This document shows, piece after piece, positions 15,708 through 21,013 of a stretch of 21,013 bases of DNA. The stretch covers positions 1-21,013 of the IMG/VR virus record IMGVR_UViG_3300017749_000171. One strand, written 5' to 3'. The position numbers were made by a program, and so were the translations under genes. How positions within the stretch are numbered: the stretch's first letter is position 1; each line of letters starts with the position of its first letter. Under the pieces are notes generated by a model. The model did not search any database. It worked only from the letters and a program-made list of their open reading frames with translations, and was not told where the DNA came from. This DNA is from a virus.

Positions 15708-16654
15708 TATTCAAAAGAGCCATAAGAAGTTTGTGAAAAAGGTGGCCAGGAGTTTGATAATGAACTTGGAGATATAACAGTAGCTTCTAACCACTCGCTA
15801 TCAAGCGTCGGGGCTTCTAATCTTTCAAATCCATTAACTCGTCTTGCTTCTGGCAAAATAACGCTATTTATTTCTTCTAACAAACTAATTTCAAGTTCAC
15901 GATCTCCTGTAATCGGAACGGCCAGCTTCATTGCCAACATTGTGTAAAAGGTTTTTGCAAACAAAGAATCCATATCTTCTGGCAGAGGAATTGCATCATA
16001 ACATAAAAACAATCTAGGCTCGTTTGTTAAAATAGAATTTCCCTCACGAACCCAATCAACTCTTGGTTTAATATAATTATATACAGCAGAACTATCTGTA
16101 ACATAAAAAGATCGTTCAGCATCTGTAGGTATTCTGTATGAATAGTCGTATTCAAACTCTGGCTTTACTATAGCAACGGTATATACACCACCACTATATA
16201 AAGTAAACGGATTATATCCAGTATATGTAGGGCCGTCTGGCGGTGAAGCATTAGCAACATTATTACCATTATTAGCACCATAAGTAATAGACCACTTTCC
16301 TGCCGTATCATTAAATGCTAAATTAATATAACCATTTTGACCACTTGTGCCTGTAGTGTATACAGGTCTTCCATTAGAATCTGTAGATGTTGCCGTTAAA
16401 ATCCCACTAAATCCACCAGCAGCTAATGTTGAAGCATTCGGAGTAAGTTCAATTTTAAATGCGCCTACTTCCGTTCGCTTCTTACAACAGTTCCAAGAGT
16501 GCATTCGTGCAAGCTCTTCAAGAGTTTGGTCGTAGTGTAACCTGGCTTGGTTGCCGGCTACTGTTGTGTCTGTATCAAAGTTGGTAATTTGAAGACGGTC
16601 GCTACCAATTTTAGAAAGTGCTAGGTTTGTAAGTACGACTTTTGATAGAGCCAT
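15707..16654 (-). CDS. Tail tubular protein A, T7 gp11-like, with inserted domain
   Basis: This 315-residue adaptor connects the portal to the tail nozzle. The N-terminal helical part (LTNLALSKIGSDRL, then HYDQTLEELARMHSWNCCKKRTEV, to about residue 63) and the part after PEFEYDYSYRIPTDAE (from about 163) match the gp11-like/tail adaptor family, which is usually near 200 residues. Between them lies an insertion of about 95 residues, rich in Gly, Thr, Asn and Tyr, with GRPVYTTG, GKWSITYG and PDGPTYTGY. This resembles small beta modules in phage tail proteins that may bind surface polymers. GGAG lies five bases before ATG. The gene follows a probable terminator at 16669-16698 and overlaps the gp12-like gene by one base. 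Confidence 0.84.
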   Translation of the reverse strand: MALSKVVLTNLALSKIGSDRLQITNFDTDTTVAGNQARLHYDQTLEELARMHSWNCCKKRTEVGAFKIELTPNASTLAAGGFSGILTATSTDSNGRPVYTTGTSGQNGYINLAFNDTAGKWSITYGANNGNNVANASPPDGPTYTGYNPFTLYSGGVYTVAIVKPEFEYDYSYRIPTDAERSFYVTDSSAVYNYIKPRVDWVREGNSILTNEPRLFLCYDAIPLPEDMDSLFAKTFYTMLAMKLAVPITGDRELEISLLEEINSVILPEARRVNGFERLEAPTLDSEWLEATVISPSSLSNSWPPFSQTSYGSFE

Positions 16655-16668
16655 GTTATCTCCAAATT

Positions 16669-16698
16669 AAAAAAGGGTAAGGGGAGGTTTCCCTCCCC
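16669..16698 (-). terminator. Intrinsic terminator or attenuator after the capsid genes
   Basis: On the minus strand GGGGAGG, the tetraloop GAAA and CCTCCCC (16681-16698) form a perfect seven-pair GC-rich stem. They are followed by TTACCC and six T (16669-16674). The hairpin starts six bases after the stop codon of the probable decoration gene and ends before the ribosome binding site of the gp11-like gene. The six-base gap between stem and T run is longer than ideal, so partial termination that lowers tail gene expression is more likely than a full stop. Confidence 0.7.
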
Positions 16699-16704
16699 AA
16701 TGTA

Positions 16705-17052
16705 TTACTCGTTTGTTGCAATCAGGATTACACCTGAAACAGACGCAGTAGCGTCAGTAGTAGCAAGAAGAACCTTGCCTCCTACGTCAACATTACCTGC
16801 AAATTCACAAAGGCTTGAAGCCCCTGTTTTTACTGCAGTTAATGCACCTGCGTATCCAATGTCAACGTCTCCCGAGCTTGGGGTTAAGTTAGCATAGACA
16901 ACACGAGCTTCCTGCGGAAGAACTATTGATACTGTGTGACTAGCTGCCCCTGTAGAAGAAATTGTAACAGGAATAGCCTGAACATTTCCACGATAGTTAG
17001 ACTTAGTAACTAAGCCTGCATTTACTGCTGTAACTTCACTTGAATTAGCCAT
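16705..17052 (-). CDS. Probable head decoration protein
   Basis: This 115-residue protein is not recognised by sequence. It is rich in Val, Ala, Thr, Ser and Gly with alternating hydrophobic residues (PVTISSTG, HTVSIVLP, ARVVYANLTP, GVILIATNE), indicating an all-beta fold, and has no membrane segment or signal peptide. AGGAG stands about eight bases before ATG, and only 18 bases separate it from the capsid gene upstream. Capsid and this gene are bracketed by a strong promoter (18205-18233) and a hairpin terminator (16669-16698), so both should be made in large amounts from one transcript. That pattern fits a capsid decoration or cement protein. The role is inferred from position, size and expression only. 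Confidence 0.62.
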   Translation of the reverse strand: MANSSEVTAVNAGLVTKSNYRGNVQAIPVTISSTGAASHTVSIVLPQEARVVYANLTPSSGDVDIGYAGALTAVKTGASSLCEFAGNVDVGGKVLLATTDATASVSGVILIATNE

Positions 17053-17070
17053 TTTAAATACTCCTTATAA

Positions 17071-18063
17071 TTAAGATTCTAGACAAGGAATGACAACAAC
17101 TTTTTCTTCTTCCATGCGGACAGCACCGAACTCTGCCTTCATGTAAGCGTAGTAGTTGAACGATTTATCAGCCCGCTCACTAATCTTAGAGGTTAGATCA
17201 GGGTTGATTTCCAACAATGCTGCATCAGGCATAAACGCATACGCAGTACGAGTATTTGAAGAGTTTGTGTTACTCCAAGTACCAGTAGTTGTGTTAATGT
17301 CGCTATCAGCAATATTGAAGTCAGCTTCAGTATATGCCGTATGCTTGTCCTCATCGAAGTAAGGAAGGATGTTGCTAATGCAGAACTTCGCACCCATGTA
17401 GTCGTAGATAGTTCCTACAGACTGATCAACTGGACGTTGAGAAGTGTAGTCGAAGTTGATGAAGTTATCATCATCCATCATGTCTTTCCATTGCTTCCAA
17501 GAAACCTTGAAGATAGGAGCTTGTGAGTCAATGTCTACATTGTTGCTTCCGAATTTTTCTAAAGAAGCCAAAAACTTCTTATAAGTGAAACCTTCAGCAG
17601 TTCCTGTAGCAGTAACATCAACGTCAACAAAGTTAGCGTCAGGCAAAGTTGTTGCTGAGTTGCCGTCAACTCCACCCTGAGCAGAACCCAAAAGAGCCTG
17701 GTCAAGAATGATGTCTTCCTGACGAAGAAACTTGTTCTTCATGATTTGCAATTTAGCATTGCGAGGATCAACACCCATCTTAGAAACATCAGCCCAGTCC
17801 ATGAACTGTCCATCTTGGTATGAAACCCGAGATGTCCGTCTACGACTGTAATCAATGTCTGATACAGGTGAGTCACCGAAACGATTGGTTACCTTCTGAG
17901 GAAGACCACCACCAGTAGTACGTTGATAAACGCCTTCTTTACGAAACAAGTCGCCTGTTGCGAGTTGAACGTAAGGACGAAGTTTACCGCCTTTGACTTC
18001 AACCGTCTCACGAATAGCCCGGTCAAAACCAATTACATAAGTATTAAGCAGATTTCCCGCCAT
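17071..18063 (-). CDS. Major capsid protein
   Basis: This 330-residue protein is the expected main shell subunit. It lies directly after a scaffold-like gene and before tail genes. The sequence has the style of podovirus capsid proteins with the HK97 fold: a basic loop-like region (DLFRKEGVYQRT to SRRRTSRVSYQDG, about 40-85), DWADVSKMGVDPRNAKLQIM (about 89-108) followed by a helix with RQEDIILDQALLGSA, and later YDYMGAKFCISNILPY and AALLEINPDL near the C-terminus. The fold is inferred, not shown. GGAG lies about seven bases before ATG. The gene has its own promoter and a leader of about 135 bases, consistent with high expression. A shorter minus-strand frame within it (17193-17393) is a shadow. 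Confidence 0.88.
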   Translation of the reverse strand: MAGNLLNTYVIGFDRAIRETVEVKGGKLRPYVQLATGDLFRKEGVYQRTTGGGLPQKVTNRFGDSPVSDIDYSRRRTSRVSYQDGQFMDWADVSKMGVDPRNAKLQIMKNKFLRQEDIILDQALLGSAQGGVDGNSATTLPDANFVDVDVTATGTAEGFTYKKFLASLEKFGSNNVDIDSQAPIFKVSWKQWKDMMDDDNFINFDYTSQRPVDQSVGTIYDYMGAKFCISNILPYFDEDKHTAYTEADFNIADSDINTTTGTWSNTNSSNTRTAYAFMPDAALLEINPDLTSKISERADKSFNYYAYMKAEFGAVRMEEEKVVVIPCLES

Positions 18064-18198
18064 AATAATTCTCCGTTATGTTATTAATTAATTAGTTTTA
18101 GTCGGCCATGAGTGTCCACACCGTGTGGGTCTAGCCTAATATTAGGTTCTCACCTTCGATTCTTCTTCAGGCTCTTGCGAGGTATCCGTTTCAAATCT
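18064..18198 (-). promoter_or_regulatory. Structured 5' leader of the capsid transcript
   Basis: From the promoter, transcription should begin near 18198, leaving about 135 untranslated bases before the capsid ATG. The leader contains a perfect 12-base palindrome CCTAATATTAGG (18135-18146), an interrupted palindrome CCACAC/GTGTGG (18116-18128), and AGCCT (minus strand of 18169-18173), which can pair with AGGCT (minus strand of 18133-18137). An AT-rich single-stranded stretch and GGAG (18071-18074) follow. No known riboswitch or open frame with a good start was recognised. A role in message stability or translation is inferred. Confidence 0.5.
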
Positions 18199-18204
18199 AC
18201 ACGC

Positions 18205-18235
18205 CTTATATAAAAAAGTTACAATCTTGTCAAGA
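18205..18235 (-). promoter_or_regulatory. Strong sigma70-type promoter for the major capsid gene
   Basis: On the minus strand a perfect TTGACA (18228-18233) is separated by exactly 17 bases from TATAAG (18205-18210; five of six match TATAAT). The -35 box lies in the 11-base palindrome TCTTGACAAGA (18225-18235), and a six-base T run precedes the -10 box. It begins just after the scaffold gene's stop codon. The match to the host consensus suggests that host RNA polymerase can use it. The palindrome may also be an operator. Confidence 0.8.
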
Positions 18236-18240
18236 TAATA

Positions 18241-19080
18241 TTAATAATTACTACCTTGCAACTCAGATTTCTTGCTAAGTAACTCTCCATACTGTTTTGT
18301 TAACTGTTGATAAGTTAAATCATTAGTATTTTCGTGAGAGTACATTTTACTTTCTAACTCTATAAGTTGATCTTCAATTGTATGTGCATTGTCTAAATTT
18401 CGTTGTTCAATAATCTTGTCGTTATCAAGAAGAGGAACTACTTTTTCAAACCATGCTTTTACAAACTCAGGATTATTAGCAATAACTGGGTCTTCTTTAA
18501 AATCACCCATGCCTAAATAATCTAATGAATTAGCAACTTTAGCTAAGTTGTATTCATACTGGTCGCCTTTCCATTCACTACGAAGTTCAGATTCAGCCTC
18601 TTGTAAAGACTGTTCATACGCACGATCTTCGTCACCAATTGATTGACCAACTTTTTCTAACTCCCAGTTTACTAGAGCTTGTGCCGCTTCTTTAGATAAA
18701 CCATTCTCATAAGCAAATTGCTTAAAATCGTTTATTCTATCTTCATCGACTTCTATGCCTTCTGGAGCTTCGTATGCTATTTCATAATCATCTACAGATG
18801 ACCCGATCCCCATGAGTTCATTACGTTTTGAAACATCGTTGGCATCTTCAGATGCCCAGAACTCTTCTGCCTTTCGACCTGCTAAACTTTGTGCGTTAAT
18901 AGCACCTTTTACTAGGTCAACAGGATTGTCGTATTTTGACCAGATAGAATGATTTCCCAATTCTTCTGGCAAGGACTCACGCCATGATTCATTAAACTTG
19001 CCTTCACTTGTGAGTATTTCTACAGGCTGTGTTGCAGTTTCCTCAACTGAGGGTGCTTCTACAGGTGTCTGTTCTTCCAT
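18241..19080 (-). CDS. Capsid assembly scaffold-like protein
   Basis: This 279-residue, strongly acidic, largely helical protein starts MEEQTPVEAPSVEE, has Pro/Glu-rich N-terminal sequence and ends in Gln/Lys/Leu-rich helices (QLTKQYGELLSKKSELQG). The segment WRESLPEELGNHSIWSKYDNPVDLVKG (about 28-54) is a pattern I recall from podovirus scaffold or head assembly proteins, as is YENGLSKEAAQALVNWELE (about 128-146). It lies directly before the major capsid gene, the usual scaffold position. AAGGAA precedes the ATG by about five bases. It probably forms the internal core that guides procapsid assembly and then leaves. No protease motif was seen. Confidence 0.83.
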   Translation of the reverse strand: MEEQTPVEAPSVEETATQPVEILTSEGKFNESWRESLPEELGNHSIWSKYDNPVDLVKGAINAQSLAGRKAEEFWASEDANDVSKRNELMGIGSSVDDYEIAYEAPEGIEVDEDRINDFKQFAYENGLSKEAAQALVNWELEKVGQSIGDEDRAYEQSLQEAESELRSEWKGDQYEYNLAKVANSLDYLGMGDFKEDPVIANNPEFVKAWFEKVVPLLDNDKIIEQRNLDNAHTIEDQLIELESKMYSHENTNDLTYQQLTKQYGELLSKKSELQGSNY

Positions 19081-19094
19081 TATTTTTCCTTCTG

Positions 19095-19244
19095 TTAGTA
19101 TTTCTTTTTAGCCGTTTTGGCGGATTTCTTAAAATTTAATAAAGTAGGTGCGCCCTTTGTTCCGGGTTTACGCATCTTCTCACCTGATCCTGCTTTTATA
19201 CGCTTACGTTTAGCGTGTATATTTGCATATAATCCTTTTTTCAT
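19095..19244 (-). CDS. Very basic 49-residue phage protein, unknown function
   Basis: The protein begins MKKGLYANIHAKRKRIKAGSG and continues EKMRKPGTKGAP to a Lys-rich end (AKTAKKKY). I recall closely similar short proteins near the head genes of many tailed phages, all without assigned function. The frame could open at 19310, but that would overlap the upstream gene by 65 bases. The ATG at 19244 is preferred because GGAG stands eight bases before it and it follows the upstream stop by one base. The high positive charge suggests contact with DNA, RNA or an acidic protein such as the scaffold. That is inference. Confidence 0.75.
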   Translation of the reverse strand: MKKGLYANIHAKRKRIKAGSGEKMRKPGTKGAPTLLNFKKSAKTAKKKY

Positions 19245-19245
19245 A

Positions 19246-19533
19246 CTAACATCTCCATCTCCGCCTTGCGGCTTTTCCTCTTTCGCCAGTCCAACTTTTA
19301 GACCTAGCACAAAATGATTTACGTCTTTTAGCTGCTTTGCTACCAGGTTTTACTTTACCAGTAACAGCAGTTTTAAGTTTACTACCTGGGTTAGCTCTGC
19401 GATGAGCTGCAACCCCTTTAGCTGTCATACCCGCACCTTCTTTAGCAGACCTATAGTTACGGCCTTTACCTTTAGTTGTTTTAGGTATAGCTTTTTCTTT
19501 TTTTCTAGAAAGTAAAGTTCGCTTCTGGCTCAT
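19246..19533 (-). CDS. Very basic 95-residue conserved phage protein, unknown function
   Basis: The protein is almost without acidic residues and very rich in Lys, Arg, Gly and Ala. Its core, GAGMTAKGVAAHRRANPGSK, followed by TAVTGKVKPGSKAAKRRKSFCAR and ending ARRRWRC, matches a pattern I recall from a widespread family of unknown function in tailed phages. Two Cys are present (in SFCAR and at the last residue). GGAGG stands five bases before ATG, so the start is firm even though it overlaps the end of the lysozyme gene by 29 bases. The stop is followed after one base by the start of the next basic gene, so the two are likely to be co-translated. Binding to packaged nucleic acid is possible but unproven. 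Confidence 0.8.
   Translation of the reverse strand: MSQKRTLLSRKKEKAIPKTTKGKGRNYRSAKEGAGMTAKGVAAHRRANPGSKLKTAVTGKVKPGSKAAKRRKSFCARSKSWTGERGKAARRRWRC
19253..19256 (-). promoter_or_regulatory. Ribosome binding site that fixes the 49-residue gene start
   Basis: GGAG on the minus strand stands eight bases before ATG at 19244, within the last codons of the 95-residue gene. It supports the short form over the longer frame opening at 19310. Confidence 0.65.
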
Positions 19534-20095
19534 CTATACCTCCATATTCTTGTTGATAACTTACTTCTTCTAAATCCCATTCATCATTATCATTCATTAA
19601 GCGGCTGAAGTTATCTTCTGCTCGATAACCTACTTGCCCAAAATACTTGCTTTCGGTAAAGTCAGACTTTTCAGCATTTACAAACTTTAACTCACCTGCT
19701 GCTTTACGCATATAAATCTTTTTTAAAACAGGGTTTGTTTGTTCAGAAGCCTTCTTTATATTTTTAATTAGGTTGGGAAACTTTGCAGTCCAGTTAACGC
19801 CCATATTAAATGTTAAATCAATTAAAGCTGCTTTTTGTTGATCTGTTAACGTATCAAACCCTTCAATTTCTCTAGCCCTTTTGTAATGTAACTTAAAATC
19901 TTTTTCAAATAATCCTTCAAGGTAGCTTTCATCTACACGATCTCCTTCTTTATATTTTTCTTTTTCTTTATCAGTTAGCCTGTGACCAGTCCCCATAGTT
20001 AGGTATCCTCGGCTATCTTCGTAAACATAGTTTCGATAACCCTCATGCTTACGAACCATTGCTTTTACTTTTCTTATAAACTGTTCTTCATTCAT
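19505..20095 (-). CDS. T4-type lysozyme (endolysin, muramidase)
   Basis: This 196-residue enzyme should cut the N-acetylmuramic acid to N-acetylglucosamine bond of peptidoglycan. The motif HEGYRNYVYEDSRGYLTMGTGH lines up with the T4 lysozyme active site: Glu18, Asp27 and Thr33 match T4 Glu11, Asp20 and Thr26. Further fits are ALIDLTFNMG (T4 ALINMVFQMG) and a final GYRAEDNFSRLMNDNDEWD (T4 NRAKRVITTFRTGTWD). About 20 acidic residues extend the C-terminus. The frame opens upstream at 20218, but MNEEQFIRK at 20095 fits the family start and overlaps the previous stop by eight bases. No good Shine-Dalgarno lies close to it, so coupling is assumed. It has no signal peptide in this form and no holin is visible, so release needs a holin elsewhere or the enzyme acts from the virion. 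Confidence 0.88.
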   Translation of the reverse strand: MNEEQFIRKVKAMVRKHEGYRNYVYEDSRGYLTMGTGHRLTDKEKEKYKEGDRVDESYLEGLFEKDFKLHYKRAREIEGFDTLTDQQKAALIDLTFNMGVNWTAKFPNLIKNIKKASEQTNPVLKKIYMRKAAGELKFVNAEKSDFTESKYFGQVGYRAEDNFSRLMNDNDEWDLEEVSYQQEYGGIDEPEANFTF

Positions 20096-20294
20096 CGTCT
20101 GATATAATCGCCTCGACATATCTATACAAGTCTTGCATTCCGTTACGATAGGCGCAGTCAGCATGAGTAAGATCAGCCCCCGCTTGAGCATCGATGTTGC
20201 AAAAATCTCTAAGATCATCTAATACCTCAGAACCTTCTGGCGTTTTAAACACACGTTTGTATGCTGATATTAAGTTAGATAACTCGTGTGACAT
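20088..20294 (-). CDS. Bbp19-like small head protein
   Basis: This 68-residue protein has the pattern YKRVFKTPEGSEVLDDLRDFC, then AYRNGMQDLYRYVEAI. From memory this is the signature of the Bbp19-like family of small proteins encoded beside the portal gene in many podoviruses (an R-V-F then G-x-x-V-L-x-D-L block, and an A-x-x-x-G-x-x-x-x-x-x-R block). Its role is not established. It starts at a TAATG shared with the portal stop codon, with AGGAG about six bases upstream, and its 3' end overlaps the lysozyme start by eight bases. An accessory role in connector assembly is inferred from constant association with the portal. Confidence 0.72.
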   Translation of the reverse strand: MSHELSNLISAYKRVFKTPEGSEVLDDLRDFCNIDAQAGADLTHADCAYRNGMQDLYRYVEAIISDDE

Positions 20295-21013
20295 TACTCT
20301 CCTAACTGTTGTGCAACAATACTACTTGGGTCAACTGCTCCGCTTAACTTCTGCGTTGCATCTGCAAGTGCAGGTAGCTGTTGGGCTGCTTGTTGTTCTG
20401 CCATTGCGGCAGCCTTAGCCTCACGCTCAACCTGTACATCTTCTGGGTCATTAAGAGCGTTCATGCTAGAACTGTTAGCATACCATATCTCACGGAATAA
20501 CTTGTCTGGGTTAACATTATCTAACGACTGCAACATATTAGGATCAAGTTGCGCTAACTCACCAAACATACGCAAGGTAGTAACAGCCCCCATAGTCTCA
20601 AATGACTTCGTTGCCATTGAGAGTCGGCCGACATAATCAACCTCGTACTCTGGGCTATCCGCTAACTCTGGAGGTATTGGGGGCAAAAGTTTTTTCTTAG
20701 CCAATATGTAATACACATGATTCATTACAGGAGTAACATGCTCTTCAACATACCGAGCTACAAACGGAGCAAGCTGCATTAGGTCTGTAGTCATACGCTC
20801 TTGAACTTCTGTAGCCGTCATGTTGCGATACGCATCTAAAGGTCGGAATAAATGATTAAAGAACATACGCTTGATTTGTTCGTCATGTAACTTAAACATT
20901 TCTAAAGCTATGCCAGGATCACCATTAGGAGCAAGTCGCTCTGGCTTACCGTTAGGGTTAGTCGCCCGCCATCTAATAAATGCACCTGCACGACTAGACA
21001 TACCAGAAACGCT
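20294..21013 (-). CDS. Portal / head-tail connector protein, C-terminal part
   Basis: The frame is still open at the window edge (codons for SVSG precede the first Met), so only the last 239 residues are present. The portal is a dodecameric ring through which DNA is packaged and ejected. Family signs are RMFFNHLFRPLDAYRNMTATEVQERM (about 50-75 of the visible part) followed by the long helix LAPFVARYVEEHVTPVMNHVYYILAKKKLLPPIPPEL, typical of podovirus head-to-tail connecting proteins, then EVDYVGRLSMATKS. The C-terminus is Ala/Gln-rich, as expected for the portal barrel. It overlaps the Bbp19-like gene by one base. The terminase gene, which usually lies upstream, is outside the window. Confidence 0.87.
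   Translation of the reverse strand, partial: SVSGMSSRAGAFIRWRATNPNGKPERLAPNGDPGIALEMFKLHDEQIKRMFFNHLFRPLDAYRNMTATEVQERMTTDLMQLAPFVARYVEEHVTPVMNHVYYILAKKKLLPPIPPELADSPEYEVDYVGRLSMATKSFETMGAVTTLRMFGELAQLDPNMLQSLDNVNPDKLFREIWYANSSSMNALNDPEDVQVEREAKAAAMAEQQAAQQLPALADATQKLSGAVDPSSIVAQQLGE

Noticed and set aside
17193-17393. Minus-strand frame of 66 codons inside the capsid gene
   Set aside because: It is out of frame within a well-supported capsid gene and has no recognisable protein character.
20096-20218. N-terminal extension of the lysozyme with a possible signal anchor
   Set aside because: It is encoded opposite in frame to the Bbp19-like gene, which has a good start and family pattern. No ribosome binding site precedes the upstream Met codons, and T4-type enzymes usually start close to MNEEQF.
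18244-21013. tRNA or other structured RNA genes, integrase or attachment site
   Set aside because: Coding density leaves no room for them, and no cloverleaf-like or recombinase sequence was seen in any part of the window.

Overview
The window is one contiguous piece of the virion-structure region of a tailed phage with a short tail (podovirus type), read entirely from the minus strand. Genes are tightly packed, often overlapping by one base (TAATG) or separated by one base. Their order runs from the portal to the internal virion proteins in the T7-like sense. The DNA is clearly AT-rich. The structural families and inserted beta-rich domains recall phages of marine bacteria, possibly infecting Alphaproteobacteria. 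That host guess is an inference and was not tested by any search. No integrase, tRNA, CRISPR array or insertion sequence was seen.

Layout in the direction of transcription (high to low coordinates): C-terminal part of the portal/head-tail connector (20294-21013, cut by the window edge); a Bbp19-like small protein (20088-20294); a T4-type lysozyme (19505-20095); two very basic small proteins (19246-19533, 19095-19244); a scaffold-like acidic protein (18241-19080); a strong sigma70-type promoter and a structured leader (18064-18235); the major capsid protein (17071-18063); a probable decoration protein (16705-17052); an intrinsic terminator or attenuator (16669-16698); T7 gp11-like (15707-16654) and gp12-like (11781-15707) tail proteins, both enlarged by inserted domains; gp14-like (11224-11781) and gp15-like (9519-11222) internal virion proteins; a 3038-residue protein in the gp16 position (401-9517); a second promoter with the same palindromic core; a small beta-rich protein (8-337); and the first codons of a further gene (1-6).

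The genes make a head (portal, scaffold, capsid, decoration), a tail nozzle (gp11/gp12-like) and an internal ejection apparatus (gp14/15/16-like). The most notable feature is the giant protein. It occupies about 43% of the window and is a 'polyvalent' protein with an HExxH metallopeptidase-like domain, a cytosine-C5 DNA methyltransferase with its main motifs in canonical order, a long charged coiled-coil region and a C-terminal membrane-associated domain of the phage polyvalent type. Because it sits where T7 encodes its ejected protein gp16, the simplest hypothesis is that the methyltransferase travels in the virion and enters the host with the DNA, where it could methylate phage or host DNA at first contact.
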